64,000 nt of DNA from assembly GCA_029204225.1 (NCBI GenBank), contig CM055110.1:988675-1052674 (forward strand), written 5' to 3'. Made by a program: the position numbers and the translations under genes. This document shows positions 11,038 through 23,600 of this stretch, in pieces (within the stretch, counting starts at the first letter, position 1; each line of letters starts with the position of its first letter). The DNA comes from Diphasiastrum complanatum (lineage: Eukaryota; Streptophyta; Lycopodiopsida; Lycopodiales; Lycopodiaceae). The notes under the pieces are model-generated. The model was given only the letters and a program-made list of their open reading frames with translations, was not told where the DNA came from and ran no database searches.

Positions 11038-12141
11038 AGAGCTTGGTTTCAGAGGATCAACACATTCCTTATCGAACAAGGATTTAAACTAAGAACTGCT
11101 GATTGCAACGTCTATTCCAAGTCAGTACATCAATCCTTCATTATCATCACCTTATACGTGGATGATACGTTGCTCTTCAACAACAATACCAATTTGGTCA
11201 CAGATTTCAAGTTTATGATGTTTTCAGAGTTCGACATGACTGATCTGAACGAAGCTCACTTCTGTCTGAGCATTCAAATCCACATAGACTGAGCAAAACA
11301 ATTGATTTACATCACTCAACAAAGGTATCTTCACAATGTTCTTAACAGATACAATCTAATGAATTGTAAATTAGCTCACTCACCAATGGATCCAGGCCTG
11401 CATTTGTCAAAGGACCAATATCCCCAGACCAAGCAGGAAGAGAAGCAGATGAGAGAGTATCTTTACCAATCGATACTTGGATCTCTCATATACGCAATGG
11501 TCTGACATCTCTTTTGCAGTAAGCTCACTTAGCCAATATATAGCTAGACCTGGCATTACCCATTGAAAAGCTCTCATAAGAGTCATGAGGTATATTCAAG
11601 CTACCATGGACCAGTGCATCTGCTATGGAGATGTCAGCAACGACAATCTTCATCAGCTCAGTGGATATTCTGATGCAAGCTGGAGAGGAGATGTAGACAA
11701 TCGTAAGTCCACATCTGGATTTACATTCTTCTTCAACGGTGGTCCTATCTCATGGAACAGTCGTAAGAAAACCTCTATCGCACTTTCTTCTACAGAAGCA
11801 GAATACTTTGCTACTTCTCAATCTATTAAGCAAACGTTTTGGTTGAGAAATTTACTGTCAGATGTTAATCTGCATCAGTACAGCCCTACAATTTTATTCT
11901 ATGATAATCAGAGTGTTATTGCCTTATCGGCCAACCCTAGATTTCACTCTAGGAGTAAGCACATTGAAATCAGATATCACTACATCAAGGACAAGGTTCT
12001 CAACAAGGAGGTAAGCTTAACGTACTGCAGAACGCAGGACATGGTTGTAGATATATTCACAAAAATATTAAGTGTTAATGCACACAACAAATTTTGTGCA
12101 TTGCTTAGTCTGAAGATTAAGGCATTTACAGATCCAGATTA
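11038..12141 (+). pseudogene. Copia RT/RNase H fragment of a different lineage
   Basis: The frame begins abruptly inside RT (AWFQRI) at the end of the inverted LTR. It continues with the catalytic LYVDDT block, the DMTDLNEAHFCLSIQI block, the HSPMDPG and QSILGSLIYA region, and RNase H with SDASWRGD-DNRKSTSGF, SSTEAEY and SKHIEIRYHYIKD. Stops occur at 11290 and around 11503, so three frames are needed. The N-terminal RT, integrase and gag are gone. Confidence 0.8.
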
Positions 12142-12149
12142 AGGAGAGG

Positions 12150-12802
12150 TGTTGGATTTATCTCATCTACTCTCCTAAATCCCATTTTAATCTGCCTCCA
12201 TTCATGTTGTATTTTTACTCATATTGTCGCGTAGTCTACATATTTAGATGCAAATTCTCACAGGCGAAGAAAAGGCGAAGAAAACGCGAGACTGTGTTTT
12301 TACACGTGTTTTTGTGACAGGCGAAAAAGACAACACTGCCTTACAAAATGCCAAAGGTGTCCTAGGAAGCAAAGGCACCCTGTAAATCCAATTCTAAGGC
12401 ATTTCGTCAAAGTGAAAGTTACGAATAGAGGCACAGCTAATCTAGAGCTAAGCTATGAAAGCATCACATAAGCAAGACTTAAGTTATGAAAGCAGCACAT
12501 AAGCAGGACTTAACTCTAGAAAGCAAGAAAGAGAGAGATTAAGGAGACTAAAGAGAGAGACCAATATCATCAGCTGAATAACAAATGACACAGTTTCCCT
12601 ACTTATAGCCAAGAGGAAGCCCTAAAAGAAAGCTTCCGGTGGTTAGGGCCCAACTGGGAGGGAAAATAGTGCATCCTCCAAGAAGGCCCCCACTCTCCAG
12701 TAATATGTCCAAATGGCCTAATAATGAGTAATAAGGCCAAAGGCCAACCATATAGTCTAAGTGTCAGTAATGAATAAAAAAGGGCCCAAGGCCTGCTTAT
12801 GC
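12150..12802. repeat. LTR remnants: start of a Copia LTR (D) and a minus-strand Gypsy LTR
   Basis: Purine tract aaggagagg at 12141-12149 precedes tgttggatttatctc, the expected start of the 3' LTR belonging to the preceding RT fragment. From about 12300 to 12800 the minus strand looks like the 3' LTR of the adjacent Gypsy element: ctataagtaggg gives a TATA-like site (near 12600) followed by a CT-rich start region. The boundary between the two was not located. Confidence 0.45.
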
Positions 12803-14150
12803 TTAAAGTAAAGTAAATGTAAATGGATGCGGCGAATGTAATGAGCCGAGTCCATAACTCTCCCTGGCACAAAAAATAGACCCGGCGGATGAAATAGCAG
12901 CAGGCCCTGGTGCATCAACAGCTAGAACAACATCTAATGTAGAGGAATCAACAAGTGCAGCAAGAGCACGAGCCTGATCCGCAAGTGATGGTGTAGGATA
13001 AAAGACATCAATAGGCTCCCATGTGGCTTCCTCAATAGGACGACCATCCCACTCTGGACCAAAAACTGAATCTGTCGGCGACATCAACTATGGTATAGAT
13101 GGACCTGTAATATAGCAGCAGGTAAAAATAGAAATAACTCTGGAGCGATAGGAAACTCGGCATCACAAGGAGCGTCATTCTCAATAGCAGCACGTAATAA
13201 ACTGACATGGAATACATCACAGGCGTGTGTGGAAGCAGGAAGCTATAAGCGATATGTAACTGGACTAAGAACCTCCAAAATGCGATAAGTCCTATAATAA
13301 CGTGGTGCAAGCTTCTCAGTAGAAGCATGGCCCTGGACAAAATGATGACGTGCAAACCGTAGGCGTAGATAAACCATATCTCCAAGCTAAAACTCAACAT
13401 GGCGGCGGTGACGATCAATTGAGGTCTGATAACGCTGCTGAATATGCTGTAAATGAGAACTGGCCCAGGTAATAAGCTCTCGAGCACCTGATAGAAAAGA
13501 TGCAAGTGTGACAGGTGTATCCTCAAGAGGGAGAGAAATGCTAGGGCATAGCCATGAGATAATAAAAATGGTGAGACACCTGTGCTGGTACTAACAGAGC
13601 TATTATAGCTATACTCTGCTAAACATGAATGCTGATCCCAATCCATCCCAGAAGGAGTAACAAAACGACATAACTAATCTTCAAGAATCCTGTTAAGGAC
13701 CTCAGACTGCCCATCAGAAGTAGAATGATAAGCAGAACCCATAAAAAACTGTACATCCAATATACGCATAAGCTCTGTCCAGAATATAGATGTAAACTTA
13801 CTATCTCGATCAAAAAGGATAGTACGAGGAAATCCATGCAGGCGGAAAATCTTTGATAGGAACAAACGTGCACATTGCTATGCTGTGATAGTACTGCGAA
13901 CTGGTATAAAATGTCTCTATTTTGAGAACCTGTCAACTACCACCATACATGAATCGTGACCACGCTAGGTATGGGGAAGGCCAAGGATAAAGTCCATAGA
14001 TAGATCAGTCCATTGGCGATGAGGAATAGACCAACTCTGGAGCAAACCAGCAGACTTAGCACGGGAGTACTTATTACGAAGACAAAAAGGGCAAGTACGA
14101 ATAAGTACTAGCAAATCTGATACTCCATGCAAAAGCTGTATTACTAACAA
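12803..14150 (-). pseudogene. Ty3/Gypsy (chromovirus) integrase and chromodomain remnant
   Basis: Read on the minus strand from 14150 down: a zinc-finger Cys pair (TCPFCLRNK), integrase core start (WTDLSMDFILGLP), then FDRDSKFTS and STSDGQSEVLNR with the second Asp and the Glu of the catalytic triad, the C-terminal region (SVSTSTGVSPFLLSHGY), and a chromodomain-like EATWEPIDVFYP segment at the end. Several frameshifts split it. A C-terminal chromodomain after integrase marks the chromovirus branch of Gypsy elements. Confidence 0.75.
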
Positions 14151-14164
14151 GCATGCTAGAAGTC

Positions 14165-14540
14165 CATTTATTTTCGAATCAGTTCACACTTCTAAAAATT
14201 TGCTAGATTTTGTACACATGGACATTTGTGGTCCTATGCAGACTATTTCCATAGGGGGAGTTGTCTACATTCTGACTTTTATTGATGACTTCTCTCGGAG
14301 GACTACAACACACTTCCTGAAGAATAGATCCGATACTCTCAAGTTCTTCATGCAGTTCAAGGCATCAGCAAAAAAACTGACCCAGAGAAGAATAAAAGCT
14401 CTACGCTTTGATGGAGGGGAAGTATCTATCTCCACCAAATTCAAAGACTTTTGCAAGGCAAACGGAATACAACAGCATTTTACAACAAGCTCACCTCAAT
14501 CCAATGGTGTAGCTAAATGGAAGAAGAAGTCGCAATTGAG
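14165..14540 (+). pseudogene. Copia integrase core fragment
   Basis: The frame shows HMDICGPM with the first catalytic Asp, FIDDFSR, a damaged second site (RFDGGEV for RSDNGGE) and SPQSNGVAKWKK, where the expected Glu of NGVAER is Lys. It has no protease before or RT after, and the coding pattern ends near 14540. Its codon style resembles the 11038 fragment, and both could be pieces of one element. Confidence 0.75.
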
Positions 14541-15662
14541 AGGTAGTAAGGGGCAAGACAAGGCAGCAAGGGTCTTTTCTCTTCCTTTTTTAAGAAAAAT
14601 TGAAGATCTTCTCTCTCACCCCAAAAAAATACAAAGGAAAATCCAGATTTTTGTCAATTTTGACCCTCTCACAATTTTGATTATAACTTTTTTGTTATTG
14701 CTCTAAATCAGGAAAAATCAATACATTCGAAAAGCTAGCAACAAGCTCTATTAGGCGATATAATTAGATCAATAATTGGATATGATTTGATAGGTCAAAT
14801 TGATAACACAATGACTTTTCAAAAAAAAAACAAGCAAAATTTAAGCTAGAAATCAAGATTTGCCATAACTTTTTAAATACTAATCCAAATGACCAACCGT
14901 ATGGATCATATTAAAGATAAGACAAAGCTCTAAAACCTCATCTACACAAACCAAAATGAATTATTCAGATCTGATTTGATCTGAAAATTTCAAACAAAGC
15001 CAAAACAAAGTTGTAATTACTTATTTTGATAGCTTTTGAATATATTGCTAGAACTTTTGTTTCTCTTACCCAAATAGTTTGAAATCTGGTGCAAATGAAA
15101 GCTAAAAGAAATCTCTAAACCACAAATGTTATATGCCAAAGCTCACAATCAAAACCAAGTAAGCAAAGAAATACAAGCTATCATGACATTTATGTTAAAA
15201 TGAACAAAGACAACAATAAATCATTAGTTAGCAAAAAGTTCATATCAAAATGAAGCACAAAAAAAGATGGATTCCATTCTTAAAGGTATGAAGTACATGG
15301 TTTCACGTGATGGGGGACATGAGACCAAGCAAGATCAAATCCCTGCTTCTATGACCGAAGCAAAAAGCAATAAGATGGTTTCACAGGCGATGGAAGAACA
15401 AGTCAAATGAAAATACAAATCTCAAAACGTCCACATCAGAGGTCTTTCCAAAACCGACCCCCTGCTTGCAGCCAAAGAACTTCTGGCCTCACTTTCCTAT
15501 GAGGAAGAGGAAGGCACCGTGGAAGGATTGCCACATAGGATGACAAAATTTTGGCAATGTAAAATACAAAAATAAAATCTTTTCATTCTTGCAGTCCTGC
15601 CCGCACAGAATTCGATGGTTAACTATTCTATGTATAATGTAGTCTATGGCTGTAAAAAAATT
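14541..15662. other. AT-rich sequence, nothing recognised
   Basis: No convincing coding frame, LTR end or RNA gene was found. The stretch reads like decayed retroelement leader or intergenic DNA. Confidence 0.4.
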
Positions 15663-15849
15663 GTAACTTTTGAACCATGGCTCGGATTGAGACGATTATG
15701 GTGCCATTAAAAAGCCCTCGATGAGAGCATCCCAATGACAACCAACATGACTGAGTTTTGAGCTATGATTAGAAAGATATTGTCAGTCTAAGTTATAGGT
15801 AGTTAGGAGTTGTTGGTCAACTTGATATCTATTTTGGGTGCGTTGACCA
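15663..15849 (+). repeat. Left arm of an inverted repeat around a solo LTR
   Basis: The reverse complement of this arm matches 16563-16731 over about 180 bp (roughly 75-80% by eye), including the shared blocks aatagatatca, gacaatatctttctaa, atcgagggcttt and caatccgag. Confidence 0.65.
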
Positions 15850-15853
15850 ATTT

Positions 15854-16533
15854 TGTAAAATTGGAAAAACAAATCATATTGATTTCTTGGCTTGCTACAA
15901 ATGTTGTACCCTGCCAAGTTTGGCCTACATAGAACTCAAGCTACATGGTTATGTAATGTCTAGATTGAAGAATACAACTTGCATATAGTTTGTAGACATA
16001 GAATTGGCAAATTCATGCTTGTAGAAACTCATGGCGATTCACATGCATTAATTGTAAGTGATCCATAATGACATGCAAGGCATGCACAAAGTATAATGGA
16101 CACATGCATGATGATTTGTACTTTGTTAGTTAGAACTAGTACACTTGTAAAAAGTTGATAGAATTTCATGCATGGCAAGTGACAAATGTCACATAGACTC
16201 TAGATGTCACTTTAGTTGTCATTTTAGAATGGATAGATGTGGTTCTACCTCGAGCTACCTCAAACTCCATAAATATGTGTAGCTCTCCTCACAATCAATG
16301 ATGAAGAACCAAAGTTTTGTAGCTATGCCATTTTGGATCTAAACTATTTTGCTTGTTATCTCTCTAGCTTTCTCTCTCTAACTCATGTTGAAGCTAATGC
16401 TAATACACTAAAATCTTGTACTTTTGTTCATTCTTTGATTCATTGCTATCATAATCTGATGCTTAGCATGCTAGATTGTGGTTAAGCCATTTCTTCTAAA
16501 CTAGATCTTGCTAAACAATCTAGAATCCTATAG
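15854..16533 (+). repeat. Solo LTR, family B
   Basis: Matches 55835-56527, the 3' LTR of the chimeric element, from tgtaaaattgg through caatctagaatc. Shared blocks include gcttgctacaaa, gaatacaacttgcatatag, acatgcaaggcatgcacaaagt and ctccataaatatgt. No internal region is attached, so this is a solo LTR, probably left by LTR-LTR recombination. The right edge is uncertain by a few tens of bases. Confidence 0.7.
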
Positions 16534-16562
16534 CTATTAGGTTGACCATGGGTCCACAAACT

Positions 16563-16731
16563 TATCAACCGCACCTGAAATAGATATCAGGCTGATCAAC
16601 AACTTTGACTAACAATATCTTTCTAACCGCGACTCAGAATTGGGCCATGTTGGGTGTCGTTGGAAGCTCTCGTCGAGGGCTTTCTAATGGCACTGCAATC
16701 ATCTCAATCCGAGCTATGGTTCAAAAGTCAC
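16563..16731 (-). repeat. Right arm of the inverted repeat
   Basis: Complement of the arm at 15663-15849. The space between the arms is occupied almost exactly by the family B solo LTR. Confidence 0.65.
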
Positions 16732-17442
16732 ACCCTTTTTTTTTGAGTTGCATATTATATTGTAAATAAAATGGCTTATAAGGACCTAGAAAAAAAAGTT
16801 GGAGAGTCATAGTAAGTTAATAATTGATGCACCATTCTATTTTACTCATGATAGAAATTTGCAAACAAGTCAAAGCTAGTCACCACCGATGTTAACAACC
16901 ATAGATACCACTTCCTAAGAGGCTCTCTAAGGGCTACTCTACTAAGAAAATTTTGGTTCAAACATATTCTAACATTCAAGAAATGTTTTAGACTAGATCC
17001 CAAATCATTTTTAGGGATCATTGAGGTATTCTACTTCACTTCAAATAGATTCTGACCATTAAGAAGCACTCTAGAATGGGTACTTTCCTGGAATCAATTA
17101 AATTAATAGCAAGTGTCCACTTTTTATACTCAACCATGGAGGTATATTTCCAATTTGAAGAACTCACTTGTAATAAGTTCAAACTTCTAAGAAACACTTG
17201 AAGTTGTGGTTTCTAAATAAATTTCTCAGAGACATAAATAACAATGACAATGATCTACTGAGTTATGAAGCATCAATATTGCACATGTATTGGCAGAACT
17301 ACTAGATTCCTCTTAAGAACGTCTTCAAAAAAAAAAATTGGAAACAAGGAATCTACAGTCTTGACAAGCAGAATGATATAATTTCATACAGGAAGTATTG
17401 TCCAAATTTTTTTGGCATTGTCGCTAATTCTTCCTCTAACCT
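16732..17442. other. Downstream flank of the NMCP gene
   Basis: AT-rich, without a recognised gene. It presumably includes the 3' UTR and polyadenylation region of the gene that ends at 17443 on the minus strand. Confidence 0.4.
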
Positions 17443-17617
17443 TTACAAAGAGCAGCTGGGAATTACATTTGCAGGATCAGCTAAAGAAGCACCTGATATA
17501 GTTTCTGGAGAATATTCACAAATGGCTTGTGATTCTTTTGGTGTGGTTGCTGGTTGAAACTGAGCACCGCCTTTGTCTTCAGCTGATGCAGATTGTGCAC
17601 CCATCATACTGGCACTG
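17443..17617 (-). CDS. CRWN: NMCP exon 8, C-terminal tail (residues 1123-1180)
   Basis: Splicing the donor at 18122 to the acceptor ...taaatag at 17618 extends STV into SASMMGAQSASAEDKGG and then 40 more residues to a TAA at 17443-17445. Many NMCP proteins continue past the RYN-R-STV block with a short Ala/Ser-rich tail of this kind. A second acceptor 3 bp downstream (exon start 17614) is equally usable and would drop one residue. Confidence 0.7.
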
Positions 17618-20600
17618 CTATTTAATCAAGGTAATAAGTTTTGTTAGCTTAGTTTTTATTGCTTCATGAAACACCATACACCTGTGAAGAAGTCTGCAAT
17701 ATCTGGTCTCACAAACACATCTATCCACAACCTATTTGCAGCTGTCCTTCATCCATATTTAGAGCAAGTAGTACTTGCAAACTGTAGTCAAGTAAGTGCT
17801 GTAAAGTAACTTGAGTGCTGTCAAGATTCAAAATTCGTAGAGAATGTGCCAGTGTCATAAGTTGATTAATTTTTTTTTTTTGACAATTCAAATCGACTGC
17901 AAAATGATTGATTAAAACCCTATTATCTTTTGAAACTTTCAAAAGTGACGTGCAAAAGATCAAGTTTTCACAAAAAAGCTTTTTGAGAATTCGATTAAAA
18001 AAAATGTGATTGATTTGAATCAGTTTGGAGAGCTTCGAATCATGCTTCGCCATAAGTATGGAATATACAATATTTTAACAATCTGAATAACTTCAATGAT
18101 GTATTATGGCTGAGCTACTTACACAGTGGAATTCCGAAAGTTGTAACGTGTTGCTCCGGCTGTTTCAAGCGAATGTTCAGCATTTGAAGTTTTCAATAAC
18201 AAAGATTCTTGCTGCCGCCTCTTCTTTCTTCCACCTTTTTGTGAATCCGTTCCAAGATTAAAATTTTCCTGCTCGCTCGTGGCTTTGGATGAAGAGAGTC
18301 TCTTTTTACAATGTTTACCTCCTGTCATTTCAGCACTGTTTTCAGAAAGTGGCACAGACGAGTGCTGCTGCCGTGAATTATCTTCACTCATACTCTCCAC
18401 AAAACCATGACCATCTTCACCTGCTGCAGCTGTGTAATAATTTCGTCCTCTGAGGTTGTTATCTAGCTTGATGTTCCCTCCTGAAGATTGGCGGTCTTCT
18501 TCTAAGTCGCCAAGGTTTTTGACATCCTTATTGACACCCTCCAAATACAGATTTCGATTGATGCGAGCTTTACCTTTAGAATCAAATTCATTCTTGTACC
18601 GTTGTGAGTAATTTGAGCATCCCTTTGATCTTGACTGCTTAACTCGTGCAGAACTTGGCCTCAAAGTTTTGGGGTCATCCTTCGGTGAAGAAAGCATTTG
18701 AAACTCAACTGTGTCTCCAAGTACAGTCTCATTTCTAATAAATGGGTTTCCATTACTTCTGGCAAATGGGTTGGCAAATGTGTCGCTTCTAGGCATAGAA
18801 GCTGGTGAGAAAAAGATTGAAGCACATCTTTGAAGCCATGAGAACCTAGCTGGTGTTGGTGGAGTAGAAGTCACTACCTTGCCTGAACTTCCTTCTGCAC
18901 CATCAACCAAAATAGGAGCTTTGGTATTCAATTTTGAATCTTGCATAGGTTGAGTGCACAATGGGGAAAGTACTTCACCATAATTGATCTGTTTTATAAC
19001 AGACTTGTCAGATAGCTCCACGGTGTCACGCTCAATCTCATCCTTTAGCTTTCTCAACCTTCCAGCTTCTTCAAGAGCTTCTTTCCTTTCTAATCTCAAG
19101 CCTTCCCTTTGTTCCTTCAAGTTCTGCCTTTGAAATGTCAGTTCTTCAATGTCCTTCTTTATTTCTGCCCACTCTAGCTCCGACTCAGCACGTTGCTTTG
19201 CAAGTTTCTCTTTTTCCTTTTCAAGCTTCTGCCTTTCTCTGCTTATGTCCTGTCTCTCTTTATGAGCATGTTCTTGAATAAAATGTATGTTCTCTGTTTC
19301 CTTGTGACTTGTTTGTGCCAGTTTCAATTCTACTTCTGCCTTCTGCTGTTCAATCTCGGCCCTTTTTTCCTCCAAGCTTCTCTCAGTCTCTGTCCTATGC
19401 AGCTCCATGTCTCTGGTAATTTCCTCTCTTTCCTTTTGAATTGCTGCAAAAAGCATTCCCTTCTCTTTCTCTATATGGATCAGAAAAGCTTGCTTTTCAA
19501 AGAAAACAGACTCCCACTCCTTGTCAATTTTTTCCCATAGCTCCTTCTTCTCTTGTTTTAGCCTGATTTCCCCATCTTGCAGCCACTTTTCAACCCTTTT
19601 ACTTTCCAGCTCAACATGCTCCCGCTCCTTTTGTACCCGCTCTTTTCTTTCATCTAGAAGTTCCCACTGTTTTTCAAATCTCTCTTTTTCATTCCTAAGC
19701 TCTTCCACATCATGATCCACCTTGAGTCTGTGCTCCCGGAGGCTATCAATCTCCTCTTTCAGCTGCCCTTTGACCTTCATCAAATCTTCCCTTTCTTCTT
19801 CGATCATTCGGAGCTGCTCCTCCTTTGCAAGTACCTGCTGCCTCACTTCTTCTATGTCCCTTCTTTCCTTAACAACTTTACCCGTTTCCTTCTGCAATTC
19901 TTCTGTTTGTTGCTTGAGCTTAGCTTTTCCCTCCTCAATTTGACTCTCCTCATAATTCAAAGCTTTTTCCTTCTCGGCCAACGTTTTGAACACTTTGGCT
20001 AACTCTTCCTCCCTTTTCTTGATTTTCTCGCTTTCTTCCTCCAACTGTTTTCCCTTCTTCAACAAATTCTTTTTAGTGTGCTCTACTGCATCTTCTCGTT
20101 TTGCAATTGACTCCCTCCACCCATCCAGCTCCTCCCTCTCAGTTGATATTATCTTCCTCACAATTTCCAAGCTGGTAAGTTTTTCTTGCAGCTCTTGCTC
20201 TTTGTTCTCTATACTTTTCTTCTTCTCATCAAGGACCTTCGCCATTGCATCCTGCATTATCGATCATCCATTAGAAGATCGATAAACCTACTACCTGGGA
20301 ATATAGACTGTGTGTTACATACCTGGCTAACTGGGTAAACTGGGTTCACTGTCTAGATTTAACTGTAATTAGTTAGCCGAAGCTAGCAAGAGTTGGTTGA
20401 TGCTTCATCTTTGGTTAAGAAAAGCCCTTATAGGTAAGGCTATAACTAGGTCAAGCACTGACTAGCCTTGGCTCACTAACCATAGTTAGCTCTAGATGAA
20501 CCTACGATCAAGCACCGTCTAACTCTTGCTACCTCCAGCTAACTACCCATAACTAGCTCCAGACAAACCCCAATTGGCCAGGCATGTAACACTATGTAAG

Positions 20601-23600
20601 CAAATCGACTTTGTAAGTCACCACTTAGCTGCAAACTAGAATGAAAGGGATATGTAATACCAACTGCAAGATAAGTCATAACACATGTAGCCTTGAAGAT
20701 AAAGAGAAATTAGGTCAAATTTTGGATTTTAGAGGAGTCAGCAAATAGCAAATAAGGCTATCAGAAATGTTGCACACTCAACTACTTTCATGTTTCTGTG
20801 TTCAAAACCACAAAAGGAAGACATTTCCAGTCTCCAACAAAATAACCGAAATGCAAAACATAAAGAACCAGATCACTTTTTTCCTTCAAAAGCCAGAGAC
20901 CCTATAGGGTGAGAAAAAGCACCTGCTTTTGTTTCTGTTCATCTATGTAGTCCTGTAATCCCTTTAAACTGCTTTCAAAAACTTTCAGGTCTTCTCTTTC
21001 TTTTGCAATGTTTGACTCCAAATCCTTAACCTGTTGCTCATTCTGTGTAATTTCCTGCATGTTGAAAACCAAAAGAAATGAGATGTGCTTGATATCGATG
21101 TTTGAGATGGGATCAAATTTTACATCAAGAAGTGATATCTTTAATTTCCTGGTGCATAATATGGACCTGCTTAGAGATTAGATCAGAAGTGAGCAGCCTC
21201 AAGAAGCTTGCAGGTGTACTAATTAAACAATAACTGAAAGAGTTGTGGTGTGCTTTTGAGAAACCATAGTCCCATGACATATGGACAGGTATGAATGGAA
21301 TGTCATAGCATTCAGAGCATGGAAAAATCTCCCACATTTTGTATGGAACACTATTAATGTATATATTTTTGAAGTTCATTTCTAACCCATTTCTTTCATA
21401 CGAAAACAAAACGTACTACTAACCTCTAGAAAGATGTGGAATGGGTAAGAGTGGAGGAAACAATGAACAACAATACTTGGTTGTACGTATGTACCAAATG
21501 CTAATATGAACATGCATTTGTGCACATGCCCTAACCTAATCTTGGTTACTAACACAGGGATGTTGTAGCATTTGGTCCGCACTATGCATGGAGTTGATGA
21601 TCTGAGATTTTGTGGGTAGGCTCCATAAGGTTGAAGATTGCATGCCTCCTTTGTTATGTTGGGTATTATCCCTAGATATAACATTAATGGATCTTTCTTC
21701 CTACGTGTTTCCAGGTTTTCTCTTTCCCACATTGTTTGCTCTTGCAATCATCCAAAACTTACTACAAAATTGGTTCTCTGATGTTCAATGACCGTAAGGA
21801 ACATGGCATTTCAACGTTGCCATTTATCATTGTAAGTTATAGAAAAGCATAAAAACACATACTATAAACCAGGGAATCCTTCCCATACTATTCCAAGCAC
21901 TCCATAGTGGGAAAGTTGTCCTAATAACTTCGTAGAGAACAGACAAAGGTGTCATACATTGCACAAACTGATCTCTTTCAAACTGATCTTATCACATAAG
22001 AAATTGTATATTTTAGACAATAATTTGGTATTGCTAACTAATGGGTTAATATTAAAAACCATCGAAAGCAATGCTTCAGCATCTGAGGTAGAATGAGTGA
22101 TGATTTTTACCATGCACAAAGGGCAGGATCATGGGTAGTCAGTGGACTGGAATTGTCTTAGGTCATTTTTATTGCATTCATGCATCAGCATTAAGGACTA
22201 AATGAACAGATGCACAAACCATACCAATTAAAAAAAGAAATCTAATTTGTTCGTCTATCATCCTCGTCAATTTTTTATCTTTTCAGCCTTGGCAATGCTA
22301 GCCTAATATTGTATTATAAATACATGTAGCAGACGATTTCATCCAAGGAATTCCATCCATGTAGAGTCTGCCTTAACCTATTTTTAGTTGTTGTGCTTAG
22401 AAAATTTTGACCAGGAGCAAGAAAAAGGAATGCCAAGAAAGTTACAATACAAGCTGGCTTACTCGTTCTCGACTAACAAGCCTTTCCTGATACAATAGCA
22501 GCTCCTCCTCTTTTCTCTCAAGAGCCACCTCTCTTTGAATTGCAGCCTACAGAATGACCCAAATAGGTATCAGAATAATGACTTAAATATCAACAGCCAG
22601 TTTAGTTCTAAACCCACACCTGTTGGTTACTGCAGTCAAGATAGAATGGTTGCTTCAGTACATGCGCCAGTGAAACCTGAATGAAATTACCACTGATTGC
22701 AATGTTGTTGCTTGCTTAAAGATAACAGAAGGGAGCTTTACCTCTTCTCTAAGCGAAAATGCTGCCATGCGAGCATTTAAGTCATCCTCATCTTGATGTA
22801 ACAGAGTTCGATCTTTCTCTAAATTCTTCTTTTCGAGCTTCAATTTATCGTCCAGGAGCTTCAAAGCTTCACTCTTCTGATGGACATAGTCTTCTCTGCT
22901 AGTCAGAAGGTGCTCACCCTGACGGAGCCGGTTTTGGCTTTCCTGCAGTCTTGTCTCCCAGTTTTGCAGATTCTCCTCCTCAAGGTTAAGGTCCATTCTT
23001 CGAGCTTCACACCTGGTGAAGTACAAATGTCAGCCTCATTTCTGGTCAATGCTCTCAGAAAAGTTGCTTATTTACAAAGAATGTATCAAAATCAGTTTAA
23101 AAAACAGAGTAAATTTTTTTTGTAAAGTGCATCTTTTGGAATAGACACACCTCCTTCGACAACTTCTTATATGTAGTCTATTTTAACTGCTTCTCTTGCT
23201 TATGGGACTACTGAGGCCTTCACCCTCTGCATGGCAGGTGCATTGTTACCACTTCAAAATATATGAAGTGCTGTCTGACTGCAAGCACTTAGAGAAGCTT
23301 TTGGTAATGAGCTTTGGTAAGGGGTGCCGTTTTTCTAATTAAGTGTTATTAGCAAGTGGTAATGCTACAATTGGAACCAAGCATGTGGTTCCCGTCAGCC
23401 TCACTACAAAGACAAATCAACCTTCCAAAAATCAGCACACGGTTGATCAAAGAGTTGTTATGATGTAAGCCCAGCAACTAAACATAAACATGACATGCAA
23501 ACTTAAACTTTATGCAATCCACCCACTGACCCTTATGATTGCCAGCACCATCATGTATAGTTTGGACAATAATTTATGCTATTCCTACTCAGGCTTATTA

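Noticed and set aside
17721-18053. 110-codon minus-strand frame (MAKHDSKLS...) below exon 7
   Set aside because: AT-rich and lies inside intron 7 in the proposed model; no similarity to NMCP tails.
19193-20285. Plus-strand frames opposite NMCP exon 7
   Set aside because: Cys/Ser/Phe-rich antisense shadows of a Glu/Lys-rich coiled coil; no independent coding signal.
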